A stretch of DNA of 11,373 nt. It comes from an uncultured Centipeda sp. (lineage in GTDB: Bacteria > Bacillota > Negativicutes > Selenomonadales > Selenomonadaceae). The notes under the pieces are model-generated. The model saw only the letters and a program-made list of their open reading frames with translations, did no database searches and was not told the origin of the DNA. The DNA is taken from positions 1-11,373 of the forward strand of contig CALALM010000401.1 of NCBI GenBank assembly GCA_937925565.1, in the 5' to 3' direction. Each line of letters opens with the position of its first letter. Positions within the stretch are counted from its first letter, which is position 1. Of the stretch, positions 1-7,015 are shown piece after piece. A program made the position numbers and the translations under genes.

Positions 1-898
1 GGCAGACCGCAAAGCTGCCGATGATCTTCTGTACAAGGGCGCCAAATGCCGCGATGGTCTTGCGGCGAATCGCGCGCGACATGTTCTTTCGCTCGGTCAG
101 CGTATTGCAGTTCTGAAATTTGCGTCCCATATTGTTGCCGTCGATGTGAACGACGGCGATGTCGTTCTCCGTCTCCCGTTGTCCGAGATCGGAAAATTCC
201 ATCGGGAAAGCATAGTCCCTTTGAAGGACTTCCTGTTCCCCGGCAGAAAGAACGGACGCGAGTTTCGCCATGAGCTCGGCTTCCGCCGGTGCCTCCCTTC
301 CGTCCCTGCGGTCGGCGCGCAGCTTCATCTCGACTTCCCATGCGTAGAATCTGCGCTCCTCCGCGTCCCACGCATTCGCCGTCTCTCCGCTCTCGCGGCA
401 GTCGAGCGTGAGTCCCGGGCAGGGAAGGCTCACGAGCGGGAACACGGTGTTCTGTCCGTTCTTGAGCGCATGGACGAGCGCGGTGAGGTTCTGCTCTCCC
501 GCAAAGCTGCCGTCCGCCCCGAGATCGAGCTGCCCGATCGCCGCTCCCGTGCGCAGCCCCGGGATACGTACGAGGAGCTGTTTGGTAAATGTGGAGACAA
601 TGGTGCGCAACGTCTCGTCCGCGGTCTCCGCGCGGAAGATGAGCAGGGCGTTGCCGCCGCCGATGTAACCGACGCGCGCTGCCGCAGACATCGCATCCCA
701 GCGCGGCTCCTCCACGTCCGTCCACGTCTTTGCATCGAGTGCATCTGCTCCCAAGACATCGCGTACGACGGGCAGGAGGACATCGTCAAAGACACGTTCG
801 ACAAGATAGGACGCGCCGATGTTCGTTTTGAGCCGATTGCCCGCGAAGATGTAGCTCTGTATGGAGCGCGTATCAAAGAGTATCGCCTTATACCGCAT
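1..898 (-). CDS. Cas10-like protein of a type III CRISPR system, lacking an HD domain (5' part only)
   Basis: Signature large subunit of a type III effector complex. Its palm domains normally make cyclic oligoadenylate when target RNA is bound. I translated this by hand from the minus strand: an uninterrupted frame of 299 codons that leaves the window on the left. The ATG at 898 is preceded by AAGGGAGG with a 7-nt spacer. Residues 10-33 (TRSIQSYIFAGNRL then GASYLVE) match the start of the first Cas10/Cmr2 palm domain. Residues 78-87 (GYIGGGNALL) fit its glycine-rich strand. A C-x6-C pair (C160, C167) lies between the palms. HIDGNNMG (251-258) matches the first metal-binding strand of the second palm, with D253 as the presumed ligand. 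The GGDD motif would lie beyond the edge. Family members usually start with an HD DNase domain, and none is present here. It follows cas6 after 30 nt. Recognition as Cas10-like is fairly firm; the subtype cannot be decided. Confidence 0.82.
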   Translation of the reverse strand, partial: MRYKAILFDTRSIQSYIFAGNRLKTNIGASYLVERVFDDVLLPVVRDVLGADALDAKTWTDVEEPRWDAMSAAARVGYIGGGNALLIFRAETADETLRTIVSTFTKQLLVRIPGLRTGAAIGQLDLGADGSFAGEQNLTALVHALKNGQNTVFPLVSLPCPGLTLDCRESGETANAWDAEERRFYAWEVEMKLRADRRDGREAPAEAELMAKLASVLSAGEQEVLQRDYAFPMEFSDLGQRETENDIAVVHIDGNNMGRKFQNCNTLTERKNMSRAIRRKTIAAFGALVQKIIGSFAVC

Positions 899-928
899 AA
901 TCCGGCCTCCCTTGCACGATAAACCTCT

Positions 929-1741
929 CTATGAAAAAAATATATGTGTCTCGCCCATGCCCTGCGCAGTCATGCGCCCCGTTCCACAAAACGGTGCGAA
1001 CTGCGACAGGAGCAGGATGATCTCCTGCTCCTCCGTGGGCAGCGCACCGAGACCGAAGGAGAACTCTCCGACAAAGCCGGGAACGGTCTTTCTCTCGGCA
1101 ATGCGGATCCGCATTCCTCTTCCGTGCCAATCGAGCGGAATGAGCTTTGCGGCGGCGGCGCGCGCCGTCTCCTTATGCAGGACACCGGGGAGCGAGAACT
1201 GCGTCCACTTATCCGCAAGTGACGCAAAGATCAGCTCCGGATACGGAACGGCGCAGTCACCGCTGTCCGTGCGGAATACGGTCGGCGTCCGAAAGGAAAA
1301 GCGGACGCGGCGCACGCCCTCCATCGACAGCACCGCCGCAGCAAGCACATCGGGTGCGATCGCCCCGGTCTCTTCACGCCCGTCCGCGATCACCTCTGTG
1401 ACGCTGAACACCAGTTTGCCGACCTGCAGCTTTGTCCCGCAGGGCATTCGTTCAAATGCTGCAAGCGCATCGCTGTCCAGTCCCGTGACGCGCAGGAACT
1501 GCGCAGAACCCACGGAAAAGGACGGCGCATGGAATGCCCGTGCATCCTGCGGCACCGTGTCCGTCCGATACAGGGAACCGACGGTGAACGGCTTTGCCTG
1601 ACGCGCATGAACGTCCGCCGCAAGCGCCGCATCGTATGCGGAAAAGTAACGAAAGAGCGCCCCGTGGAGGAGTTTGCCCGGGAACATCGTAAAATGCCCG
1701 CCGACCTCCGTCCGCAGACGATAGACAACAACACCCAGCAT
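929..1741 (-). CDS. cas6: CRISPR-associated endoribonuclease Cas6
   Basis: Metal-independent RNase that cuts the repeat in precursor CRISPR RNA to give mature guides. The 270-aa length is normal for the family. The C-terminal glycine-rich loop is intact: GTGRMTAQGMG at residues 253-263 follows the GxGxxxxxGxG pattern that closes the second ferredoxin-like fold. Near the N-terminus, LHGALFRYF (25-33) and H45 followed by K50-PFTVGSL fit the conserved block carrying the catalytic histidine. By analogy with Pyrococcus Cas6 (Tyr31, His46, Lys52), Y32, H45 and K50 are candidate catalytic residues; this mapping is inference. The ATG at 1741 follows GGGAGAAGGAT. It starts 18 nt after the Csx20-like gene and ends 30 nt before the Cas10-like gene, so it is co-transcribed. 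Its presence means this type III system does not depend on a distant Cas6. Confidence 0.9.
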   Translation of the reverse strand: MLGVVVYRLRTEVGGHFTMFPGKLLHGALFRYFSAYDAALAADVHARQAKPFTVGSLYRTDTVPQDARAFHAPSFSVGSAQFLRVTGLDSDALAAFERMPCGTKLQVGKLVFSVTEVIADGREETGAIAPDVLAAAVLSMEGVRRVRFSFRTPTVFRTDSGDCAVPYPELIFASLADKWTQFSLPGVLHKETARAAAAKLIPLDWHGRGMRIRIAERKTVPGFVGEFSFGLGALPTEEQEIILLLSQFAPFCGTGRMTAQGMGETHIFFS

Positions 1742-1759
1742 ATCCTTCTCCCTGCGCGG

Positions 1760-2134
1760 TCACGGTGCGCAATAGGTGCGAAAACGGCAGAACACAAAGC
1801 GGGACTCGCGAACGGTCTCTCCCGCCTCGTTCACGCGCTCCCTCACATGACGTTCGCTGCACGCGGAGAAGGCAACAATACCCGCTGCAGCGAGCGCCGC
1901 GACAAGCGCATAGGTATAGGTAAACTCGCCCTGAACGAGCACTGCGGCAGGACGGCGCGCGATGATCGCACGCGCATTCTCTGCGGCAAGGCGGCATACC
2001 TCCTCCGCGCCCCACATGGCGGGGATCTGCGGAAACGGCATGTCCATGACAGTACCGTACGCCTCAGCCGCACGCAGCTGCTCCGCCTCCCACCGCGCAG
2101 AGGGATGGTTTGTGTGGTTGATGAACTCATTCAT
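1760..2134 (-). CDS. Small Csx20-like CRISPR accessory protein
   Basis: A 124-aa protein between the CARF-HEPN gene and cas6. Two blocks resemble, from memory, the Csx20 family of type III accessory proteins. One is the N-terminal FINHT segment followed by a W-x-x-x-Q-L helix and a D-x-PFP strand. The other is a C-terminal VLVQGEFTYTYALV segment, then GI and a SER-V-R-E stretch, ending near FRTY. The alternation of hydrophobic strands and helices suggests a small Rossmann-like, CARF-related fold. Csx20 and other small CARF-like proteins have been proposed as ring nucleases or modulators of cyclic oligoadenylate. The position next to a CARF effector fits such a role, but no activity can be read from sequence. 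The ATG at 2134 has a strong GGGGAGGTG ribosome site 7 nt upstream and overlaps the preceding stop (ATGAATGA), suggesting translational coupling. The family name is a tentative match made without a profile search. Confidence 0.68.
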   Translation of the reverse strand: MNEFINHTNHPSARWEAEQLRAAEAYGTVMDMPFPQIPAMWGAEEVCRLAAENARAIIARRPAAVLVQGEFTYTYALVAALAAAGIVAFSACSERHVRERVNEAGETVRESRFVFCRFRTYCAP

Positions 2135-3959
2135 TGCCGCACACCTCCCCTCTGCATGCGCGGCGAATGTCCACGAGTGCCGCCCGCATCAGCGCGGTCA
2201 GCTCCCCTATGCCGGGTCGTCCCGTCTCCGCGCGCGCATGACTTGTGTGGTTGCGTTCATCCTTGACGGCGAAATACTGCCGCAGGATGCGCTCCGCCAA
2301 CGCGTCGTCCTGCGTAATGAAACCACCCTCGCCCATCCTGCGCACGACGGGGAGCCATTCGATGTCGGAAAAGATCTGGTCGAGATCCGTCTCCATAGCA
2401 TTTTTGCCGAGAAATTTGCCGAGCTTCATGGCGACGGTTCTGTTGTTCTCTGCCATCAGCGCATCAAAGACATTGCTCTGTCCCGCGTCCTCCTGCTCCG
2501 CCTTGCGCTTCTTCGTCTGCCGTGCATTGATGTAGGGCGTGCGGACACGCTCCAGGAACGCCCTGCCGACCGGCTCATCCCGCAGGGCGGCGTTCTCCTC
2601 CTCGTGAAGCATCCGGCTCAGCCATAGAAAGACATCGCACAGCCGCTCTGCATCGCCGAGGCAGAATTTCGGGTGTCCGCAGAGCGCACGGTCGGCAAAG
2701 GCATGGATTTCATCTGCGGTTGTCTCCGCGCGGAATGCGCTCAGGAATTTCCGACGGGCATCTCTCCACGCGGTCTGCGCCGCGCGGAACTCCTCGCTCG
2801 GCAGTTTTTCCCCGCGATACTCATTGACGAGATAGAATCCTGCATTGCGCCGCATGGGATCCCTTTCAAGACAGTACAAAAAGTGTTCCCGATGCTCCGT
2901 TTTCAGCCGCAGGAAACCGGAATCCACGAGCAGCTCCGGCACACGTTCGGTGAAGAAGGTCATCGACTGCTGTAGGAAGCCGCGGTCAATGCACCATCCG
3001 ATGAGGGCGATATCGTCCACCTCGTCCGTCAGGATGGTGCTGTAGTCCTCACGGATGCGCCCGAGCATCTGTCGCATAAGTTCGTCGCTGCGTTCCGCCT
3101 CCGTACGTGCTCCCGTGTGCGTCTGTGCAGGAAAGTCCTCAATCGCCGCCCCGAGTTCGCCGATCGCCGTGCGCAGCTCGCCGTAATGGCAGAGTGTCAA
3201 TTCCTCGGCGAAGCGGTGCATCGCTGCGAGCAGCCGATCCAACGCCGGACTCTTCTCCCGCGTAAGGAAGTAATCCCGTAGCGCCGACACCTCGCCGTGA
3301 CGAACGAATTCCTCCGCTCCTGCCACGAGGTCAAAGAACGAATAGAGTGGGTTGACTTCCTCGACAACATGCGCCTGCAAGTTTGAATAGAGCACCTTGC
3401 CGAGGGAGATGCGCTCGTATTGGAGAAGCCGCATGAGCGCAATGAGGATCATCGAGGCATTACGCATGCCGCCCGTAGAGTCAACATGCAGTACAATCTC
3501 GACAGAGGGGTCGTCCGCGTGCACCTCACGGGCATAGTGCTGCACGCGGGCAGCCACGTCGATGAGCGTGTCCATATTTGCCTCAACAGAGGCACGCTCA
3601 TCGAAGAGGATCGGCTCCGCAATCTCTCTCACATTTGGTACGATATCCTCAATCCGATGCAGGAAGTAATCGTAATGCGTCCATGTGCGCCCCTCCGGAT
3701 CCACGTAGTCCGAAAAACTATTGTCCGCATTCTTGTAAGTGATCTTCCCCGCGACCTTTTTCGTCTGCACGAGGAACATGCGGGACAGCCCTTCTGCCAA
3801 GGCATGATCGCCTTGCAGGAGGTAGCGCACGGCGGACTCATTGGTTGCATGGCACTCATTGGGTACGCCTATGTTCTCATAAACAACCCGTGAAATCTCC
3901 GGTCTCCCCGCCTCCGTATGCACGAAGCTGAGGAAACAGAGCAAAATATCCCTGCGCAT
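2127..3959 (-). CDS. CARF-HEPN ribonuclease, Csm6/Csx1-like
   Basis: Predicted type III ancillary RNase: the N-terminal CARF domain senses cyclic oligoadenylate and activates a C-terminal HEPN RNase that degrades RNA broadly. It has 610 aa. The CARF domain spans about residues 1-215, with a first hydrophobic strand (DILLCFLSFV, 4-13) and the ligand-loop motif DSTGGMRNAS at 160-169. The HEPN motif R-x4-H is present as R569-NHTS-H574 in a C-terminal helix, so the RNase looks intact. The central part (about 220-500) is helical and charged and I cannot assign it. The layout may correspond to the TM1812-type branch. I chose the ATG at 3959 because AAAGGA lies 9 nt upstream and because the longer frame from 4034 would start inside the promoter. 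It is the first gene of the operon and overlaps the next gene by 8 nt. The CARF-HEPN assignment is firm; the family within it is not. Confidence 0.88.
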   Translation of the reverse strand: MRRDILLCFLSFVHTEAGRPEISRVVYENIGVPNECHATNESAVRYLLQGDHALAEGLSRMFLVQTKKVAGKITYKNADNSFSDYVDPEGRTWTHYDYFLHRIEDIVPNVREIAEPILFDERASVEANMDTLIDVAARVQHYAREVHADDPSVEIVLHVDSTGGMRNASMILIALMRLLQYERISLGKVLYSNLQAHVVEEVNPLYSFFDLVAGAEEFVRHGEVSALRDYFLTREKSPALDRLLAAMHRFAEELTLCHYGELRTAIGELGAAIEDFPAQTHTGARTEAERSDELMRQMLGRIREDYSTILTDEVDDIALIGWCIDRGFLQQSMTFFTERVPELLVDSGFLRLKTEHREHFLYCLERDPMRRNAGFYLVNEYRGEKLPSEEFRAAQTAWRDARRKFLSAFRAETTADEIHAFADRALCGHPKFCLGDAERLCDVFLWLSRMLHEEENAALRDEPVGRAFLERVRTPYINARQTKKRKAEQEDAGQSNVFDALMAENNRTVAMKLGKFLGKNAMETDLDQIFSDIEWLPVVRRMGEGGFITQDDALAERILRQYFAVKDERNHTSHARAETGRPGIGELTALMRAALVDIRRACRGEVCGNE

Positions 3960-4005
3960 ATGCTCATTCCTTTCCCTGATTGTATCTCCTATGAAATTAC
4001 TTCTC

Positions 4006-4034
4006 ATTTTATCGCAATTTTCTATTTTCCGCAA
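4006..4034 (-). promoter_or_regulatory. Promoter of the type III CRISPR operon
   Basis: Read on the minus strand, TTGCGG (4029-4034) is followed after exactly 17 bp by TAAAAT (4006-4011), a good sigma-70-type pair in an AT-rich gap. Transcription would start near 3999, giving a leader of about 40 nt before the ATG at 3959. No CRISPR repeat or inverted-repeat operator is visible between it and the gene. Predicted from sequence only. Confidence 0.6.
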
Positions 4035-4069
4035 TCTCTTATTTGTCCATATGCAGTCTTTCCTACCTG

Positions 4070-4078
4070 TGTTATACT
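4070..4078 (+). promoter_or_regulatory. Extended -10 promoter of the DUF4127 gene
   Basis: TG-T-TATACT forms an extended -10 element. There is no convincing -35 hexamer at 16-18 bp; TTGTCC at 4043-4048 is too far away. Extended -10 promoters can work without a -35. The start would fall near 4085, with a leader of about 23 nt that includes GGGAGGA. It is divergent from the CRISPR operon promoter, with the two -10 elements about 60 bp apart. Confidence 0.5.
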
Positions 4079-4107
4079 ATCCAACAAACGGTGGGAGGAA
4101 GTTGTCT

Positions 4108-5799
4108 ATGGCAAAAACGATTACGGGCATGCTATGTTTTCTCGTGCTCTCCCCCCTTCTCTTTCATTTCGTATTCCATCCGATGCCTGCGGGTCGGTGG
4201 CGCACGTTGTCCACAACAATGGGGAACACGGCAGCGCAGCGCCCCATCCTCCTCGTCCCGCTCGATTCACGTCCGCCATGCAGGGAGTTCGTCGTAAACG
4301 GAGGCAGGATCATCGGGCGGGAGATTGTTACACCTCCAACAGAATTTATGGACTACTATTCCATGGCGGGTGATACAAAGGCGATGCGCCGCTGGCTTGC
4401 ACGGGAGGCGGAGCGCGCATCTGCCGTCATCCTCTCCGTCGATCAGCTTCTCTCAGGTGGACTCCTCACAGCGCGTGAGGCACATATCTCTGCGGATGAC
4501 ATCGCATCGCTCGCCGCATATCTGCGCGCCCTACACGCGGCACATCCATCCGTGCCCTTGCACGCATTCTACATCCTTCCGCGCGCAATTCCACAGGACG
4601 GCATCGAAGGCTGGCGCGAGCGGCGTGCACTCCTCGCCTATGCGCGCCTTCTCGGACGTGAGGGAGAGGGACTGCCTGTTGATCCGGGTGAGATGGCGCA
4701 TCTGCGCACACAGTTTCCCGACGACGATCTGCAAAAGTATCTCGCCCACTTCGATGAGAGCACGGCACTTGCCTCCATGCTCATCGAACTGACGGATGAG
4801 GGCGTGCTTACCCGTCTCATCCTCGGACAGGACGACGGCGAGGAGTATTCGGTCGGCAATCTGAAAAAGGCGGAGCTCATCGACCTGCTGCGACAAAAAA
4901 ACATCGCCCCCGAACGGGCGATGATCGTGCATGGCGCGGATGAAATTGCGCTCTGTATGCTCGCGCGTATGTCAATCGATGCGCTGCGCGCGCAAGGAGG
5001 CGAAGCACCGCGCATTTCCCTTCGCTATGCGCGCGATGATATGGCAGAGATGGTCTTCCCCTTTATGGCGGTCTCGAACGATGTGGCGGCACGGGAAAAA
5101 ATCACGATGCTTGGTGCCTCTCTCACGGAGAATGGTATGGCGAATGACGCGACACTCTTTATCTCGGCGGGAGACTCTGCAATGGATACGCTCGGCACGC
5201 GTGTTCCCGCTGCCGCCGTCATCAAAGATATGCTTGCCGCAGGAACGCCTGTTGCTCTCGTCGACCTATCGCGTCATTTCCATGCGGAGGAAACGCTGCT
5301 GCCCATTTTGATTGACAAGGCAGTCCCTGTGAATGCACTCACGGCATATGCGGGGTGGAACACGGCAAGCAATGCCATCGGTACGGCACTCTCCGAGGCG
5401 GTCCTCTATCACTGCGCTATGCAGAATGCCGTGAACGCGGAGGAACGCGCGGCATTCACCTATGCGAATCTCATGTTCCTCACGGGACGCATCGCAGAGG
5501 ACGAATTCTATCTGAAAGAAACGATTGATCGTGTGAACCATCGGCTCCGCATCGCGGGCTATCGGAATACCGCCGATCTCGACCTCACGCGCAACTGGCG
5601 CTGGGCGAACGATCTGCTCACAAACGATCTGAACCGCCGTATACGCAGCTATGAGTCCAGTGCAGCGTTCCGTGCCCCATTTCAGCGGAATGGTGGGCAG
5701 CTGCGTGTTACGCGCAGCAATATCACGGCGTACTGCCCGTGGCCGCGCACATTCGAGATTCGCCTCGAATCGCAGCCGGTCGTTGAAATATCGCCGTAA
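4108..5799 (+). CDS. DUF4127 family protein, probably membrane-anchored
   Basis: 563 aa, function unknown. The N-terminus has a hydrophobic stretch (about residues 8-24) after a single lysine, so it is either a signal peptide or a membrane anchor; the rest would then lie outside the cytoplasm. The DUF4127 family is recognised by ILLVPLDSRPPC at 47-58, SVDQLLSGGL at 110-119, and GWNTASNAIGTAL starting at residue 416. The acidic and glycine-rich loops look like an enzyme active site, but no reaction is established that I know of. The ATG at 4108 is preceded by GGGAGGAAG, and a longer in-frame start at 3991 would lie upstream of the predicted promoter at 4070. It is a single-gene unit, divergent from the CRISPR operon and closed by the terminator at 5803. 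Nothing in the sequence links it functionally to CRISPR. Confidence 0.85.
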   Translation: MAKTITGMLCFLVLSPLLFHFVFHPMPAGRWRTLSTTMGNTAAQRPILLVPLDSRPPCREFVVNGGRIIGREIVTPPTEFMDYYSMAGDTKAMRRWLAREAERASAVILSVDQLLSGGLLTAREAHISADDIASLAAYLRALHAAHPSVPLHAFYILPRAIPQDGIEGWRERRALLAYARLLGREGEGLPVDPGEMAHLRTQFPDDDLQKYLAHFDESTALASMLIELTDEGVLTRLILGQDDGEEYSVGNLKKAELIDLLRQKNIAPERAMIVHGADEIALCMLARMSIDALRAQGGEAPRISLRYARDDMAEMVFPFMAVSNDVAAREKITMLGASLTENGMANDATLFISAGDSAMDTLGTRVPAAAVIKDMLAAGTPVALVDLSRHFHAEETLLPILIDKAVPVNALTAYAGWNTASNAIGTALSEAVLYHCAMQNAVNAEERAAFTYANLMFLTGRIAEDEFYLKETIDRVNHRLRIAGYRNTADLDLTRNWRWANDLLTNDLNRRIRSYESSAAFRAPFQRNGGQLRVTRSNITAYCPWPRTFEIRLESQPVVEISP

Positions 5800-5802
5800 C
5801 AC

Positions 5803-5834
5803 AAAGACCGGAGCCGCTGCGGCTCCGGTCTTTT
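5803..5834. terminator. Bidirectional intrinsic terminator
   Basis: A perfect 14-bp stem (AAAGACCGGAGCCG at 5803-5816, pairing with 5820-5833) around a CTG loop, with T-runs on both strands. It lies 4 nt after the DUF4127 stop and 10 nt after the exbD stop, which approaches from the other side, so it can end both convergent transcripts. Confidence 0.92.
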
Positions 5835-5843
5835 CCTATGCTC

Positions 5844-6242
5844 TTATTCTGCCGCAAGCCCGAACCTCGTGATTCCTTCCTTGCGGAATTTGTCCAGCAG
5901 CTCCATGACACCGCTGTAGTTCAGATCCCCATCTGCACGCACAACAACGGCAAAGCGCGGGTTCTTCTGACTCTCCGCACGCGCACGGCGCAGGAGCGTC
6001 CCCTCGTCGATCGGTTGATCCTCGAGCCAGAGCGAACCATCCTTGCGCACGGTGACGAGATAGGTCACGTTCAGCTCGGTCTGCGCCGTCTGCGCCTTCG
6101 GCAGATTCACGTCCACGGTCTTGAGATTCACCATATAGAGTGTGCTCATGATGAAGAAGACGAGCAGGAAGAACATGATGTCGATCATGGGGATAATCAT
6201 GACCTCGGGTTTTTCAAACGCCCTTCTGTCGCGCAGCCTCAT
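5844..6242 (-). CDS. exbD: ExbD/TolR biopolymer transport protein
   Basis: 132-aa inner-membrane protein that, with ExbB, forms a proton-driven motor which energises outer-membrane processes through TonB or a similar partner. After a short charged cytoplasmic N-terminus (RLRDRRAFEKPEV) comes one transmembrane helix, about residues 15-34 (IIPMIDIMFFLLVFFIM). It contains D21, the position of the essential proton-carrying aspartate of ExbD and TolR. The rest is a periplasmic domain with the typical VxVRADGD strand near residues 100-107. Length is normal. The start overlaps the exbB stop by 4 nt (ATGA), so the two are translationally coupled. It could serve a TolR-like role, but there are no tolA, tolB or pal genes nearby, and the metal-repressor-like site upstream of exbB favours the ExbD role. 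It is followed directly by a strong terminator. Confidence 0.92.
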   Translation of the reverse strand: MRLRDRRAFEKPEVMIIPMIDIMFFLLVFFIMSTLYMVNLKTVDVNLPKAQTAQTELNVTYLVTVRKDGSLWLEDQPIDEGTLLRRARAESQKNPRFAVVVRADGDLNYSGVMELLDKFRKEGITRFGLAAE

Positions 6243-6925
6243 GTCTCATCACCTTCTGCCGAATCATTGTGCAGAGAGGTCTCAATCGCCCCCTTGACCC
6301 CCGCCGCACGTGCCAGTTCCACGCGGTTGCTCTCAGAAGCGGAGAAGCACATCTCCATATCCGTGACGATGTTCTCTATACGCTGGGAGAAATACGCATG
6401 CACCGACAGAGCGATGATCGCGACGCAGAGCCCCATTGCCGTCGCAATCAGAGCCTCGCCGACGCCGCCCGTAATCGCACTCGGCTCGCCCGCCTCGATG
6501 TTGAACACGCTGAACGTCGAGATCATGCCGCTGATCGTACCGAGCAGCCCCAGCAGCGGCGCCATCGTGACAATGACACTCAGATAGTACATACGGCTGC
6601 GCAGTTTCGAGAGCGCGATGCCGGACTGGATCTCCATATAGGAGGACATCTTGCGCGAGTTCTTGCTGTTTTTCGAGATCGCACTGAACAAAATATCCGC
6701 AATCGCGCCGCGCTTCTCCTCCGTCAAAGCAACGGCTTCCTTGAAGCGCGCGTTCGCGATATGCAGCATAAACTCATGTGCAAACGCCCGCCCGGCGTCC
6801 ATACGTGCAAAGTAGAACGCACGCTCAATGCCGATAAAGACGACAAAGATCGATGCCGCGAGCAGGAAGTACATGACAATGCCACCCTGCCGAAAAAAAT
6901 CAATCCCCTGTGAAATAAAATCCAT
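6239..6925 (-). CDS. exbB: ExbB/TolQ-type proton channel protein
   Basis: 228-aa member of the MotA/TolQ/ExbB family, the channel-forming partner of ExbD in the inner membrane. Three transmembrane segments are visible: about 15-34 (GIVMYFLLAASIFVVFIGIE), about 115-138 (SVIVTMAPLLGLLGTISGM) and about 155-178 (GVGEALIATAMGLCVAIIAL). A large cytoplasmic loop lies between the first two. The LLGLLGTxxGM block is the family signature, and the third helix contains the usual EAL-x-x-T pattern. The ATG at 6925 has GGAAGGA about 11 nt upstream, slightly far. It is the first gene of a two-gene operon with exbD. No tonB or outer-membrane receptor gene is in the window. A promoter and a Fur-like palindrome lie upstream, consistent with iron or cobalamin uptake, though that is inferred. 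Confidence 0.93.
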   Translation of the reverse strand: MDFISQGIDFFRQGGIVMYFLLAASIFVVFIGIERAFYFARMDAGRAFAHEFMLHIANARFKEAVALTEEKRGAIADILFSAISKNSKNSRKMSSYMEIQSGIALSKLRSRMYYLSVIVTMAPLLGLLGTISGMISTFSVFNIEAGEPSAITGGVGEALIATAMGLCVAIIALSVHAYFSQRIENIVTDMEMCFSASESNRVELARAAGVKGAIETSLHNDSAEGDET

Positions 6926-6986
6926 TCTGCAACCATTCCTTCCATTTTAGACTGTGACGCCCACATCCCCCATGATAAACGCTCTC

Positions 6987-7015
6987 ATTTTACTACATAT
7001 TTTCAACTGCGTCAA
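6987..7015 (-). promoter_or_regulatory. Promoter of exbB-exbD
   Basis: On the minus strand TTGACG (7010-7015) and TAAAAT (6987-6992) are separated by exactly 17 bp, close to the sigma-70 consensus. Transcription would start near 6980, leaving a leader of about 55 nt. The -35 hexamer directly abuts the Fur-like palindrome at 7016-7030. Confidence 0.7.

Noticed and set aside
7..513. Fourteen-base direct repeat CCGCAAAGCTGCCG near 7 and near 500
   Set aside because: Both copies lie in the Cas10-like coding frame and encode similar GSFA residues; there is no periodic series, so it is not a CRISPR or other repeat array.
146..922. 258-codon open frame on the plus strand opposite the Cas10-like gene
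   Set aside because: Its translation is rich in Arg and Glu with no recognisable motif, while the opposite strand gives clear Cas10 palm motifs and a good ribosome site. It is an antisense shadow of GC-rich coding sequence.
3960..4034. Longer N-terminus (25 extra residues) for the CARF-HEPN protein starting at 4034
   Set aside because: That start lies within the -35 element of the predicted promoter. The ATG at 3959 has its own ribosome site and begins right at the first CARF strand.
3991..4107. Longer N-terminus (39 extra residues) for the DUF4127 protein starting at 3991
   Set aside because: It lies upstream of the extended -10 element at 4070-4078 and lacks a ribosome site; ATG 4108 has GGGAGGA and begins a plausible signal or anchor.
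1..4107. CRISPR array inside the Cas gene region
   Set aside because: No regularly spaced 25-40 nt repeats can be seen in the coding part or in the 148-bp gap; any array must lie outside the window.
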